DNA from: Panonychus citri
Taxonomy: Eukaryota; Arthropoda; Arachnida; Trombidiformes; Tetranychidae
Direction of reading: 5' to 3'
NCBI RefSeq assembly: GCF_014898815.1
Contig: NW_026515505.1
Coordinates: 558,001-622,000 of the forward strand
Length of the DNA: 64,000 bases
In this document: piece after piece, positions 22,350 to 34,715 of the stretch
How positions within the stretch are numbered: position 1 is the stretch's first letter
How the letters are laid out: the number at the start of each line of letters is the position of its first letter
Made by a program: the position numbers and the translations under genes
Notes under the pieces: model-generated
The model's input: the letters and a program-made list of their open reading frames with translations, nothing else
Told to the model about the DNA's origin: nothing
Databases searched by the model: none

Positions 22350-22661
22350 CATTGACTTTTTTTCCTTTTCTCGCCGGTCGTGGGTATAAGTTATTCTTCA
22401 GCGTTTTCTTCTTTGTTGTTTAGATTTTCATCTTCATCATCATCATCATCATTGTCGTCATCATATAGATTATCATCTTGTTGGGTTAATCCTTTTTTAA
22501 TCCATTTCTTTATTCATTCACGTTTGCGTCACTTTGGCTTATCGACTCTCTTTCAGTTTTCCTTTTTGTCAATTCTTCTTGTTTGTCTTATTTTTCTGTG
22601 TCCTTCCAATTTGTTTGTTAATTGTGTCCATAGTTAATTAGTTAATTGTCATCAATCAATC

Positions 22662-22877
22662 ATGGATCAATCTTTGGTTATCAGTGAGACAGTAAAAACA
22701 ATCATCGCCGATGCTGTTGACCAAATCATCGCCGCTGAGGAGACTGGAAAACCTTTGATCAATGGTTCGGCTAATGGTCATCAGGTTGTCGATGGTCAAG
22801 AAATTGGACCTTGTGGAATTGGTGAATCTGTTTGTTTGGAAGAGAAAACAACCTTGGAAAGTGTTCCAGCATCATGA
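22662..22877 (+). CDS. Small orphan protein, 71 residues
   Basis: Single frame from the ATG at 22662 (context ATCATGGAT) to TGA. It begins with a helical acidic segment (ETVKTIIADAVDQIIAAEE), followed by a Gly/Asn-rich loop (LINGSANGHQVVDGQE) and an acidic tail with two cysteines. No signal peptide or membrane segment. Even, non-biased composition, a good start context and an AATAAA signal at 23087-23092 support a real gene. Upstream is a TATA-like word and a pyrimidine-rich leader. No family is recognised. Confidence 0.6.
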   Translation: MDQSLVISETVKTIIADAVDQIIAAEETGKPLINGSANGHQVVDGQEIGPCGIGESVCLEEKTTLESVPAS

Positions 22878-23630
22878 TCATCAAGAAGAGAAAAGAAAAT
22901 CAGAGAGAATTCAGTCCAATCCAAATACTCTCATGTTCCAACCGATAATAATAATCTCTCTATCTTTTTGTGTGTTGGACTTTTTTTTGGAACAAAAAAT
23001 TCACAACAGAAAAATTGATTGTGGAACTTTTTAAATCTCAACAATTAATGAATCTTAATCTCTTTTAAACTCTCATGATTCTTAACAATAAATTTTCTAC
23101 TTTCTGAACGAATTTGTTATTGATTTCGATTCTCTTCTTGACTTTTATACATGTATGTCATGTGTCTGTGAATATAAGAAGATACGATTTTTTGTTTAAC
23201 CGAATTTAAATTGTAATTTATTTGAGCTAATTAACTTTTTCTCCGACATAATTGTTATTATTTGTTGATAACAGTGATGGGGAGAAAAACAAAATCTTAG
23301 ACTGAATCTGTTTGTGAGGTTCAAGTGTAACAAATGCAATCAAAATTTACATTCAAGGTTCATGGAAAACGGAAATTAGGAAAACTCAACATTTTATGGT
23401 AATCTGATTTCTATGGGATTAGGATTTGTATTCTAGCTCACATGAGGAAAATATTAGATTAATCTAGTTTGGGATTTACTTATCGATGAAAAAGAAAACA
23501 AAAAGCTCAACATGACACAAGGGTCAGCGAGGAAATGAGCTGTAAAAATGGCTTAAGGTGGGTCGGAGAGAGAAGGTAATTTGCTTGATGATCAAAGATG
23601 CATAATAAATGTTGCAATAATCCAGATAAT
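22878..23630. other. Convergent spacer: orphan gene and PEBP 3' ends
   Basis: Holds the 3' UTR of the 71-residue gene (AATAAA at 23087) and the 3' UTR of PEBP on the minus strand. No further gene seen. Confidence 0.5.
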
Positions 23631-25924
23631 TTAGTCACCGCTGAGTTGTTGGTATAATTTTGGAACGTAATCATCCCATTGAGCGACATAGAAATTACCA
23701 GCGATGGGAGTGCCCAGTTTATACTTTTTGGCGAAATCACGAATCTTGAAATTTTCTCTACCCTCACCACATCGATTGCTTCGGATTTTCTCATCGGGAT
23801 TTAATTGTCCTGGTTGTTTGTATACAAGGAAAACATAACGATGAAGTCCAGTTCCTTTAGGTGGTCCACTTCCGACATATTCGGAGATTATTTTTCCTTT
23901 GCCAACCTCATTGTTGGGGATGTTAACAACCAGCCAGTGATGCCATTCACGGTATTTAGGATTCTGTCGGCTTGGAGCATCAGGATCGGTCATACAAAGA
24001 GTGTAAAGGGCTCCTGGTAATGGGTGAGAAAGATTAACATTAGAACAAAACAATTACAAATTGAAATGATTTACTGGTGATCTAAGTGATTACTTACCTT
24101 CTTCTGATGGCCAATTAACAAGAGTAGGTACATCTTTAACTAAGGTTGGAGTTAATTCATTTCCAAATTTAACTTCAGCACCACTTGGATATTTAACCTT
24201 AGAATCAAAATTAATGGAGAAGAGAAAAAAATAAACAACATTGGTAACAATAGAAAAAGAGAAAAAAGAACGAGATTGTCAGAAGAAAATTGATCCGAGG
24301 TTAGTTTAGAATCGATGAGATATTAATGATAGATTAGAATTGGAGGTGAACAATTAAAAAAAAATAGAAAACAATTGAACCAAATTAAAAAAATAGATAC
24401 ACATAAGTACCTCAATGGTGTTTATTGGTATGGTATCAATGACATCAGGGACGACTCCTTGAGTATCCATGTTTTTCCTGGCGATATTATTTAAACTTCT
24501 GTAAAATGGCACAAAATGACAATACAATTTACTGATTAGAAAGTTAATTAATCAATACAATTAATTAGAAAAGAAAAAAAATCTCATTTGAAAAGAATAA
24601 AAATGAAAAAAGAATAAGAGAAACAAGTAAACAAGAGAAATACCTTGGAGAGAAAAACCAGTTAACTAAAGAGAGATTCTTACAGTTAATATGGCGAATA
24701 TGAAAGAAAAGAAAGAACCAGATAAAGAAAGAGATGATGACAAACAAAGAGAAGAAGATGATAAAATAGAAAGAGAGATGAAGATGAAGACAGAGAAGAG
24801 AAGAAGAGAAGAAAAGAAAAAAACGAACAGAGTTTAATATCTATCAGGTGAATGGTGGAAAATTAAGGTAAAAGAATTAATTTAAATTCTCAGTAATCAA
24901 ATTGAAAATTTATTCTACAATCTAATTAATAATCTATTCGAGTATGAATTGGATTGAAAAATCATTTCAATTATTGATCCGATTGAGTCAATTGTTACCA
25001 AGACAATTTAGATAATTATTGATTCATAATCAAAAGTAAATGAAAAAGTAACAATCACAATTAGATAAAGTTACCAACCTAATGATTAGTTTTTGTTTTA
25101 ATCCTGATCAATAAAAATTAAACTGAAAACTTACTCAGTGTTTGGAAGTGAAATAATCAAGAAAATTAGATTAACTATCCGGTAGAAATTAATGGAAACC
25201 ATTGGGAAGACAATTAGAGACAATCAATTGTATTGATGATTTAATTTTGGAAAATTTAACAACAATCAAATTGAAGGTACAGCTACAACTATCACTAATT
25301 ATTAAATTGTGAGGAAAAAAAATTAATTTTTAATCCACTGGCAAAATTGTTGCTAATTATTAAATATAAATTAATCATTTTTTCACCAGACTGGTAACAA
25401 TCAAGGACAATTGTTAATAATGTTATTGACTCAATCAAGCAAATAAATCAAAATTGGTAAGCTGCAATTATCCAATCACGAAACCTAACAATCAAGAACC
25501 ATCTCAATTAAGTCAATGAACAGTATTAAATCAATAATAATTAACAGTAATTAAGGTTAATTGTCATCATTTTCTAGTTGTAAACAAACATTGGCCCATT
25601 AAAAGGTTACAATGAGAGATGATTAGATTATAATGATTAGAGATGTTGTCTCAAAGGTTACACAATCAGAAATTAACGAATTGTTTTCTTCTCATTGTCT
25701 AATAATCAAACTAATTGTAGAATACAATTTTTACAAAATTGTCAATTAAATGTAAACATCAATCAAATCATATGAAAAAAGGGTTAAATCATTTGAAATA
25801 AAAAAAAATAACAACAAAGGTTGACTTACATTTGATGAAGACATTTAGCTGATATGTTCAATGGAGCTAAAGTTGTTTTCAATAATGGTTGAACTAAAAC
25901 CTTAGCTAATTTGGAAGACAGCAT
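23631..25924 (-). CDS. Phosphatidylethanolamine-binding protein with N-terminal leader
   Basis: Minus-strand exons 25924-25830, 24498-24411, 24197-24098 and 24013-23631 join in phase to give 221 residues. The PEBP fold is clear: ELTPTLVKDVPTLVNWPSE, then the ligand-site motif TDPDAPSR (residues 103-110) and YREWHHWLVVNI, then GSGPPKGTGLHRYVFLVYKQ. PEBPs bind phospholipid head groups and, in animals, regulate Raf-type kinases. Unusually, exon 1 adds about 40 residues without any acidic residue and with spaced Lys/Arg (MLSSKLAKVLVQPLLKTTLA...). That looks like a mitochondrial targeting sequence rather than a secretory signal. The internal Met in exon 2 (24470) would give a normal 180-residue cytosolic PEBP, so alternative promoters could make two forms. 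Intron 1 is about 1.3 kb. Confidence 0.9.
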
Positions 25925-26712
25925 AGTTAATCAATAGACAAAGGTAAAAATAAAATCACCCAAAATCAATTAACAATAAAAAGAAGGACAAAAAATCAGT
26001 TAATTGTAAAACTTAATCACAAAGTAAAATACAAAATGAAAAAAATCAACAACATATGAGATGAACTGTAATCGTTTCCAATGGAAACCGGATCACCCTT
26101 CAAATTAAGGGTCACCTTGACTCTGATCAACAGTTAACCCAAAAAATTTACAAATCTAAATTTTCAACATAAAATAATCTAATTTCTAAATAATTAGCAA
26201 CAATTATTAAACAATCAAAATGAACAATTTTACAAACAAAAAAGTAAACATTTCGATGAAACGAATCGCCGGTTATTCAGCTGAGCGAAATTAGTCACTT
26301 AGGTTTTCGATAGATGGCGACAGGGTAACATGCGTAGAATAGAAAATAAAAGGAAAAGGGAAAAGAAAAAAGGGGAAATAAACCAGATCCGGATCCGATT
26401 TGGCGGCCATTTGCTTCTGAGAGAAAATCTTAATTGTTAATTTTTCTCAAATTATCTTTGTTTTGATTGTGACTTATTTTTCTTTAATTAATTAACTTAC
26501 TTTATTTGATTATTGTGTGTGACTGTCGTCTGATTAATAATTTACTAGTAAAACCAGTTGTCATAAGGTAATAATTGTGTTGATTTCTATATTCTAAAGA
26601 GAGAAAGAAAGTTTAGTAAGAAAGAGAGAAAGTGATAGAAAGTGTGTAAGGTCTACAATTGAAAATTTTCCATTCAACTTTAATCTAATACAAACATAAA
26701 CTAACAAAAAAC
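25925..26712. promoter_or_regulatory. Divergent promoter region of PEBP and UAP56
   Basis: 788 bp between two divergent start codons. It holds AGATGGCGA at 26312-26320 and TTTGGCGGCCATTT at 26399-26412. These resemble YY1/Pho sites (GATGGCG, GGCCATTT) and an E2F-like TTTGGCGG. A GATCCGGATC palindrome lies just upstream at about 26386-26395. Regulator assignment is inference. Confidence 0.45.
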
Positions 26713-29156
26713 ATGGCTGAAAACGAGAACGAGCTTTTGGATTATGAAGAAGAAGAAGAACAAACCTCTGGAGTAGTTGCTGATAACAATAATCTTCAAG
26801 CTAATAACAATGCGGTGGAACCCAAGAAAGGTGGTTACGTATCCATTCATTCCTCTGGTTTCCGTGATTTCCTATTAAAACCTGAGCTCCTTCGAGCTAT
26901 CATTGATTGCGGTTTTGAACATCCAAGGTTTGTGAGATATTCCACCTCTTCCCTTCTCTACAAATTTCTACCACTTGGTTTTTAAACAAGCAAGTTGTAG
27001 TGTTTTGTCGTATATTGTCTAAGTTATAAAAAAATCAATGTAAAACAATCGCCTGAGATGTGTCATTCCTGGTTTACCCTCTACCTATAAATAGTGAAGT
27101 TCAACATGAATGTATACCTCAAGCCATCCTCGGAATGGACATCCTGTGTCAAGCTAAATCTGGTATGGGTAAAACGGCTGTCTTTGTATTGGCTACCTTG
27201 CAGCAACTTGACCCTATCGATGGACAGGTATGTGTACTTTTTTATTCCCACCTTTTGAAAATTGTTTTCCGTTGAAAATATTTTTTATCAATGTTTTTTT
27301 TTGCATTTGATTCTAATTTCCAGGTTTCAGTCTTGGTCATGTGTCATACCAGAGAGTTAGCTTTCCAGATCTCCAAGGAATACGAGCGATTTTCCAAGTA
27401 CATGCCAAATATCAAGGTCTCGGTCTTTTTTGGTGGAATGAATATATCCAGTGACGAGAAAACATTGAAGAATAATACACCTCACATTGTTGTTGGAACT
27501 CCAGGACGTATTTTGGCATTGGTCAGATCTAAAAAATTGAATCTCAAGCATCTTAAACATTTCATTCTAGATGAGTGTGACAAAATGCTTGAACAACTTG
27601 GTATGCATTATAAAGCTTAGAAGCAACCATCTCCTTTTTTTTATTGTTCACACGTGTTTTTGCTTTTCACTTTCAACAGATATGAGGAAAGACGTCCAAG
27701 AAATATTTAAAGCTACACCTCACGAGAAACAAGTTATGATGTTCAGCGCTACTTTGTCTAAGGAAATTAGACCAGTTTGCAAAAAATTCATGCAAGATGT
27801 AAGCATTCTATCTGTCATGGTTCAATTCACCAAAGCAATGACCTTATTTTATAATAACCATCACCAATGCCATCATCAATTGCTTACGGTACAATCGTGA
27901 TCGAGCCGATGATCAACGAGTTTTTTATCTTAGCTTTTCAAAGACAAATTGGACCATTCATCACCAACATTCGCTGGTGTATCTTTGATCCAAGTCAAAT
28001 AATAGTCAGACAGAAAGCAAACCGAGTCTTTATTATCTTTTAAAGTCTCGATGAGGACAATAACTGATTGCTACTTTAAATCAGTTGAATTGTTTTTCTT
28101 GGAAAACCAATGTTTTTTAGTTGATGTCTTTATGGTGGTGATGGCTTGTTTTGGTGGACATTGCCTCAACACAATCAATTTTCTATGCGTGAACTGATAT
28201 TTTATCTCTTATTGGCCACAAGCAATACACGTATTTAAATTCATATTGTTTATCATACGTACTTAAGATTTTGCTTATTGATTTCGAGTGACACTCTTGA
28301 CTCAATTGGTGCGAATTAACCTTTGTTTTCTCTTTTCAATTTTCAGCCTCTTGAAGTTTATGTTGACGATGAAGCCAAGTTGACATTACATGGATTACAA
28401 CAATACTACGTTAAACTAAAGGACACTGAGAAAAACAGAAAACTATTTGAACTTTTAGATGTTCTCGAATTTAATCAAGTTCGTTTTTTTTTACTTCAGC
28501 AAACTTCAATTTTATTTTCTAGATTTTTTTTTTCTAACAAGTATTCATCTATTTCAGGTTGTCATTTTTGTAAAGAGCGTTCAAAGATGCATAGCATTGG
28601 CTCAATTATCAGTAGAACAAAATTTCCCTGCCATCGCTATTCACAGAGCTATGACTCAAGAGGAAAGGTGAGTAATTTAGCACTTTTTTCATCGTTTCTG
28701 GATTGAAAAGATTAATTTCATTCTGTAAAATTGTATTTTAACACTTCTTATCCTTATGTTTAATTTTTAGATTATCACGTTATCAACAATTTAAAGATTT
28801 CCACAAGCGTATCCTGGTAGCTACAAATCTTTTTGGTCGCGGTATGGACATTGAAAGAGTAAACATCGTTTTCAACTATGATATGCCAGAAGATAGTGAC
28901 ACTTATCTCCATCGAGTAGCTCGTGCTGGTAGATTTGGTACTAAAGGTCTTGCTATTACTTTTGTTAGCGATGAAACTGATGCCAAAGTATTGAATGAAG
29001 TTCAAGATCGTTTTGATGTTAACATACCTGAGTTACCTGAGGAAATTGATATTTCTAGTTACAGTGAGTATAATTAACAACTCAAATAATATGTAAATTT
29101 AATTACGATGCATTACATTTTTTTCTCTTTTCATTTTCCCAGTCGAAGGACGTTAA
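26713..29156 (+). CDS. Hel25E: DEAD-box RNA helicase UAP56/DDX39B
   Basis: Exons 26713-26927, 27095-27227, 27324-27600, 27680-27798, 28347-28478, 28558-28667, 28771-29063 and 29143-29156 encode 430 residues (human about 428). It works in spliceosome assembly and in TREX-mediated mRNA export. Motifs: Walker A AKSGMGKT (92-99), TPGR, the diagnostic DECD box (199-202), SAT (231-233) and HRVARAGRFG near the end. The last exon supplies only the tail IEGR. Three donors deviate from GTAAGT/GTGAGT: GTTTGT, GTTCGT and GTATGC. Exon joins follow the near-complete family conservation and keep phase. The promoter is shared with PEBP on the opposite strand. Confidence 0.97.
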
Positions 29157-29981
29157 TCTAAGGCTTGCTTAATTTGGACTATCATCAACTCACAAGAAAA
29201 ATCACCAACACACCAAAAGGAAAGATAACAATGGAAATAATTTTCTTTTTCGTATTTTCAACATTGTTTTTTTCTCAACAAACTAACACACAAAACGAAA
29301 CATTTTCTCACCAAAAAAAAAGAAATCATCCCTTAGTCCAAACAGTTAATAAATCCCCCTCAACCTTAACAGAAACTTCTTCACCAAATGATTAATAATG
29401 ATTATTCTCTTGATATGTTTGGGTAATCATTAAACAGGCCGAGTTTAACTGATCAATTAGCTCTCGTGTTTAAATCTTCATGAATACAAACCAACATCAA
29501 ATCACATTCAACTTTTTTTTTCATACAATCCTATTTATCCTCACATTTGGAAAATTATAAACCAAACATTACGAAAAAAAGATCACTAGATATTTCATTT
29601 TTTAAAACAATTAATCTTTCAAATGTTATTTCGCGTTAATTTAATTTTATTTACGCGTTAATCAGCTAATCAGTTAATCATCGAACCACTTGAATTGTAT
29701 TATCTACAAAGATTGGAATCAAAAGTACAATCAATAATCTGTCGATGGTAACAATTTATCTAATTGATTGGAAGGGAACCTTATCAAAGTGAAGAGCAAA
29801 TCAAAATCACGATAACATGAAATCTAATTTACTTTAATCAATTGAAGAGAAAAATGCGATTAATTAGAAAAGAAAAATAAATATAAATAGAAAAACAAAA
29901 AGAGAAATTAAATCATTTATTTTCGTTTTATTCTCTTTGTGTTTAATTTCTGCTTGTTTTCTCCATCTAATTAACTTAATT
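29157..29981. other. UAP56 3' UTR and HPPD upstream region
   Basis: AT-rich. A short open frame at 29165-29395 lies in the UAP56 3' UTR and has no support as a gene. A TATA-like stretch (AAATATAAATAG) lies about 100 bp before the HPPD ATG. Confidence 0.45.
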
Positions 29982-31477
29982 ATGCCCCAATTGATTAATG
30001 GATCAAATGGTTCATCGAATGATCCAAGTCGATTCATTCACTTCGATCATGTTGTTTTCTGGGTTGGAAATGCCAAACAAGCGGCCACTTATTATTGCGT
30101 CGAAATGGGTTTCACTCCGTTGGCTTACAAGGGATTAGAAACTGGATCACGGCAATTGGCCTTTCACGCGATTAAACAAAATAAGATCATCTTTGTGTTC
30201 GTCTCCCCATTGGAACCAGGAAATCAAGAGTTAGGCCAACATTTGATTACTCACGGCGACGGAGTGAAAGACGTCGCCCTGCGAGTCCAAGGAATCGAAC
30301 AGATCGTCAGTAAAGCGAAAGCTCAAGGTGCCAATGTGGTCAAAGAAATTTGGACCGAAACCGACGGAAAAGGTTCCGTTAAATTTGCTCAAATTCAAAC
30401 GTTCGGTGATACAACTCACACTCTCATCGAGAGAGACAATTACAATGGACTCTTTTTACCAGGTTACGAGGAGTCGCCGTTGGAGGTGAGTTCATATTCA
30501 CTTGAACAATCAACTCGATCAATTAGATTTTCTAATTGATCAATACTCTTTTGTTTCCCCCTTTTTCCCTCTATTTAGATTAAACTTCTTGATAATTTAT
30601 CTCCGGTTGGTCTTAATTTCGTTGATCATTGTGTTGGTAATCAACCAGAAACCGAAATGGAAAAGGTTGTTAATAAATATGAGAAACAATTAACTTTCCA
30701 TAGATTCTGGTCAGTTGATGATTCTCAAATTCACACTGATTATTCAGCTTTACGATCAATTGTGATGACAAATCCTGAGGAAACAATTAAATTACCAATC
30801 AATGAACCAGCGAGAGGTAAAAAACAATCACAGATTCAAGAGTATCTTGATTATTATGGTGGACCAGGTATTCAACATATCGCTCTTAACACTGATAATA
30901 TAATTGAAGGTAAATTGAGAATAATAAACAAAAAACAAATCGTTAATCAAATAGATTATCATCTTTAATCAACAACAATCATGAGATTTTTGTTGAGAAA
31001 ATTGTGATAAATTGTTTCCATTCTGAAATCACACGATCAATTAGTATCTTAATGAATGAGATGAAATTAAATTAACCCCCTAAACACTCAAAGATTAACA
31101 ACCTAACCAATCAGATTGATTAATTTGTTTTCTTTTCATAAACAATTGTAGCAATTAAAGCTCTTCGAGCTCGAGGTATGCAATTTCTCAATGTACCATC
31201 AACATATTACAACAATTTACGTAATCAACTTAAATCAAGTCCAATCCATGTGAAGGAAGATCTCGATGAATTGGAAAAACTTCAAATTCTGGTTGATCAC
31301 GATGAAAATGGTTACTTGTTACAAATATTTACTAAACCAGTTCAGGACAGGCCAACACTTTTCCTGGAGATAATTCAACGACATAATCACAATGGTTTCG
31401 GTGCTGGAAATTTTAAATCACTTTTCCAGGCAATTGAGGCTGAACAAGAGAAACGAGGAAATCTCAAAGATTTTTAA
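29982..31477 (+). CDS. HPD: 4-hydroxyphenylpyruvate dioxygenase
   Basis: Exons 29982-30485, 30579-30909 and 31152-31477 encode 386 residues (animal HPPD about 380-395). It converts 4-hydroxyphenylpyruvate to homogentisate, the second step of tyrosine breakdown. The N-terminal vicinal-oxygen-chelate half starts FDHVVFWVGNAKQAA. The iron ligands are in place: His185 (FVDHCVGN), His268 (GIQHIALNT) and Glu351 (LFLEIIQR). The C-terminal motif GFGAGNFKSLF is the usual lid over the active site. The ATG at 29982 is preceded by an open frame without another ATG. An AATAAA signal lies at 31527-31532. It converges with RpS16, 253 bp apart. Confidence 0.97.
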
Positions 31478-31730
31478 CACAATTAGCTAATTGCTTGTAA
31501 CCTTTTAAAATACAATTTACATTTCAAATAAAAAGTTCCCTTTTAGTCAATCGTATATAAGTGTAATCATTTTTGTTCAACCACATTGTGCTTTGTGTAA
31601 ACCGAATTGATTTCAAAGTCTATTTTATATACACGAGGTAAAGTAAGACAATTTGTGTACGATTAAGTTAACTCAAGAGAGGGTTTTAATCGAGAAGAAT
31701 ATCTCTGTATATAAACACAAAAGATCTTTT

Positions 31731-32270
31731 TTAACGGTAAGATTTTTGGTAACGAGCTCTGGCTCCTGGACCACCAAATTTCTTGGGTTCACATCTTCTA
31801 GGATCAGCGACAAGAAGTGTTCTGTCATATGAGATTAGGATATCCTTGATCTCCTTTTTACTAGCTTCATCAACGAATTTTTGATAATAAGATACCAGTG
31901 CTTTGGAAATGGCTTGTCGGATAGCATAGATTTGAGCCACATGTCCACCACCTCGTACACGAACTCTCATATCAACCGAAGAGAATCTGCAAATAAACAA
32001 ATACACACCAAGAGAACAATTAATGAAACAATTTTACCATCAATATGGGTACTCAAAATGATGACAATTTCAAATTTTTACTTACTTTTCTTGTCCAAGT
32101 AAAAGAATTGGTTCCAATAATTTATATTTAAGAGCTTGAGGTTCCCACAAGTCCAAGGGTCGACCATTAACCTTAATAAGTCCACCACCGGCTTTGCAAT
32201 AAGCAACAGCGGTGGCAGTTTTTTTCCTACCAAAAACTTGGACACTTTGTATCTTAGGCTTAGTAGACAT
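31731..32270 (-). CDS. RpS16: 40S ribosomal protein S16 (uS9)
   Basis: Minus-strand exons 32270-32086 and 31986-31731 give 146 residues, the same length as human S16. Conserved blocks include QVFGRKKTATAVAYCK, GGHVAQIYAIRQAISKAL and the invariant uS9 tail GARARYQKSYR that reaches into the ribosomal P site. The junction splits a Lys codon. The gene sits tail to tail with HPPD. An AGATGGCG motif lies about 200 bp upstream of the start. Confidence 0.98.
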
Positions 32271-32520
32271 TTTGAAGGGAAAACAATTTAATTAAACACC
32301 AAATTAATTAAACTAAATATCAAAACAACGATTACACTTAACCAAGTTACTCAAAAACCAAAGCTCCAATTTTCCGGATACGGAAACTTCTCATTCAATG
32401 AAAGTTGCCATGGTTACGGTGAAGCGCAATTTTCGAACTAAAAACAAAGTTTAGATTCTTTGGTTAGATGGCGCTGAATGCGATTCTCTCAACAATTAGT
32501 AAAGTAATTAAAAAGAAATC
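32271..32520 (-). promoter_or_regulatory. RpS16 promoter region
   Basis: Contains TAGATGGCGCTG at 32465-32476, similar to the GATAGATGGCGAC in the PEBP/UAP56 promoter. Such AGATGGCG words resemble YY1/Pho sites and are common near housekeeping starts. The function is inferred. Confidence 0.35.
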
Positions 32521-34715
32521 AACAATTAACTTTCATCATTATTATTATTTCTAAATCATCTCATCATGATCATCTCGTCATCATAAAATAAACAGCATTT
32601 AGTTCAAATTCTTTGAAAAAAAAGAAAATCTATCATAGGGTTTGAATATATTTCGAGCTTCAATTGATCTGGTTAACTATTAATAATTATGACTTTTGTT
32701 TTTTAATATTTGTCATTTCAATTACTATCAATAGTATATTCTGATTGTCACGAGTATGAAGTCATGGACATTAGATAATTTCTCATTGATTTTGTAGATT
32801 ATCTTCATTATGATAATCTCAGTATAAGGAGTAAGAGAGAGAGAGAGAGAAAAGTATTCATCTGATTATCTTTGTATGAGTATAAGAAGATTTTGATTTC
32901 ACCTTCAGAATTACATTGATATTGAGAGAGAAGGGAAAAAATTATGATTCTGATTCGATTCCTATGGAAGGTTGAACTGAAATGAACCTTGAGAATAGAA
33001 AGTTTGTCCATGAAAACGCTTCCGATGAACTAGTTTCATTGAGAATTGAAGACAATCGACCTTGACTTTTATTCTATCCTCTGGATTCAGGGTTATCATG
33101 ACCCTGAAAACCTATTCCATGGCATTGAAATCTTCTGCTCATAACCAATCCTTTCACTTTGATCATGAACAAATTGGAAAGAGAAAAAAATCTCAAGGTA
33201 GACCTCATCTTCTTTATCATCGTCACAATGGTTACTTTCTCCTTTCTATCGTCATCATCATGAAAATCATCATGATCATCATGAAATTTATCGAATGCGC
33301 AAAGAATCATATCTTAATATAACCTTTGATGAATTCGAATTTTATTTTGAACAATTAGTTGATTGTCCATCTCTCATTCTCTCCTTTTAATTTCTTCCTA
33401 TTGATCAACCAACAACTTTGATCATGGAAAACCTTTAATTCCCTTCACAATTAAAGGCAAACAATTAAATTATCATCGACAATCTAATAACAATATCTTC
33501 CGGTTAATCTTTGTCTAAAAATACATTGGTAATTGTTTCTTAATCAAATTGAAGGTTAATCGTTGTTAATTGTTCATTTTCATTAACAATCAGGTTACTC
33601 AATGTGTTGTTAATTGTTTCAATTATCTATTTAAACTTAAAGTGAATCAGTTAATTGTTTAATTAATATTTCCTTGTCTAATAAGGTCACGATGATAGTT
33701 AATTCAAATCTAATTTGATCAACAATCAATAACAATAAAATATATTGACAATTAACGTCCAAAGAATAATTATTTTTAATCAAATCAAATAAAATTTAAT
33801 TATCAACCTCTGATTGCTGTTGACAATTCATAGCTTTAAATATTGGTAATGATCACAATGCTTGTTGATTGTTGATTAATTGTTGACCATTTTTATCAAT
33901 TTATTAATCTAAGAGATTTTTTAATCAACTAACCAAAAATGATTAGGAAAATATATTAACCAAGATAATTGTTAAACTACACAATTAAAAGCAAATGTAT
34001 TTGAAACCCCAATTAGCTATCTAATCAACCTTTGATTGTCACTATCAAAGTTAATCAGTGTAGCTGTATCTCAATGTGTGTTGTTAATTTGATCAAATCA
34101 ATCAAATGACTTGAAATTAAAAACAATCAACTAATCACACTAACAATGTGATTAGTTGGTATATGTTTGTACAATTAGTAAGTTTAATATAATTTAATTA
34201 TCATCAAGTTAACCAAAAGGTTAATACAAAAATTGAATTAAATTCAGCAAAATAAAAAATTTGATTAATTGTCAATACATCAAATTTATGTTCAAGTGAT
34301 AAATATTTCAACAATTAGCTAAATTGTTACCCAATCCACCTCTAATTTATTTTTTTGTGTATTAATTTGTCCTCCCACTTTTATACTCCTCCAATTAAAC
34401 AAACAATTAGTTGATCAGTTAATTAACTGGTTTGATTGAACTTCATCGACCTCAGAGTAACAACAACAATTAACAACAATTCCAAGTTTTCAAGATCATA
34501 ATGATTAAAGTGAGTAGATGTTTAAGTGATTAAGTTTTAAATGATCATCATCACAATGGAAATTAATGAGTGAAATGATTAACAATTAATCTCCTTGTAG
34601 CGAGCAATTTAATCAAAAGAGGGGAACCAGTGATTCCAGTGTTGAATTTGACATTTGGCTGATAATTAGTGTCGATTGAGCTGATTGGTGGCGACCATTT
34701 CGTTAACGATTAACA
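32521..34715. other. AT-rich intergenic stretch between RpS16 and ZIP
   Basis: Mostly AT-rich DNA dense in AACAATTAA/TTAATTGTT words. A short GA repeat lies at about 32833-32852 and a CATCATGAT-type repeat near 33240-33290. The two opposing short frames at 33062-33322 are composition artefacts. A GGCGACCATTT word near 34689 could belong to the ZIP promoter. Confidence 0.5.

Noticed and set aside
21927..22352. 141-codon minus-strand frame full of Phe, Leu and Ser
   Set aside because: It is the complement of the polypurine tract; the composition is biased and no motif or good start is present.
27799..28346. Possible box C/D snoRNA in the longest UAP56 intron
   Set aside because: Vertebrate DDX39B introns host snoRNAs, so I looked. 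GTGATGG and CTGA words exist, but no terminal stem pairs them.
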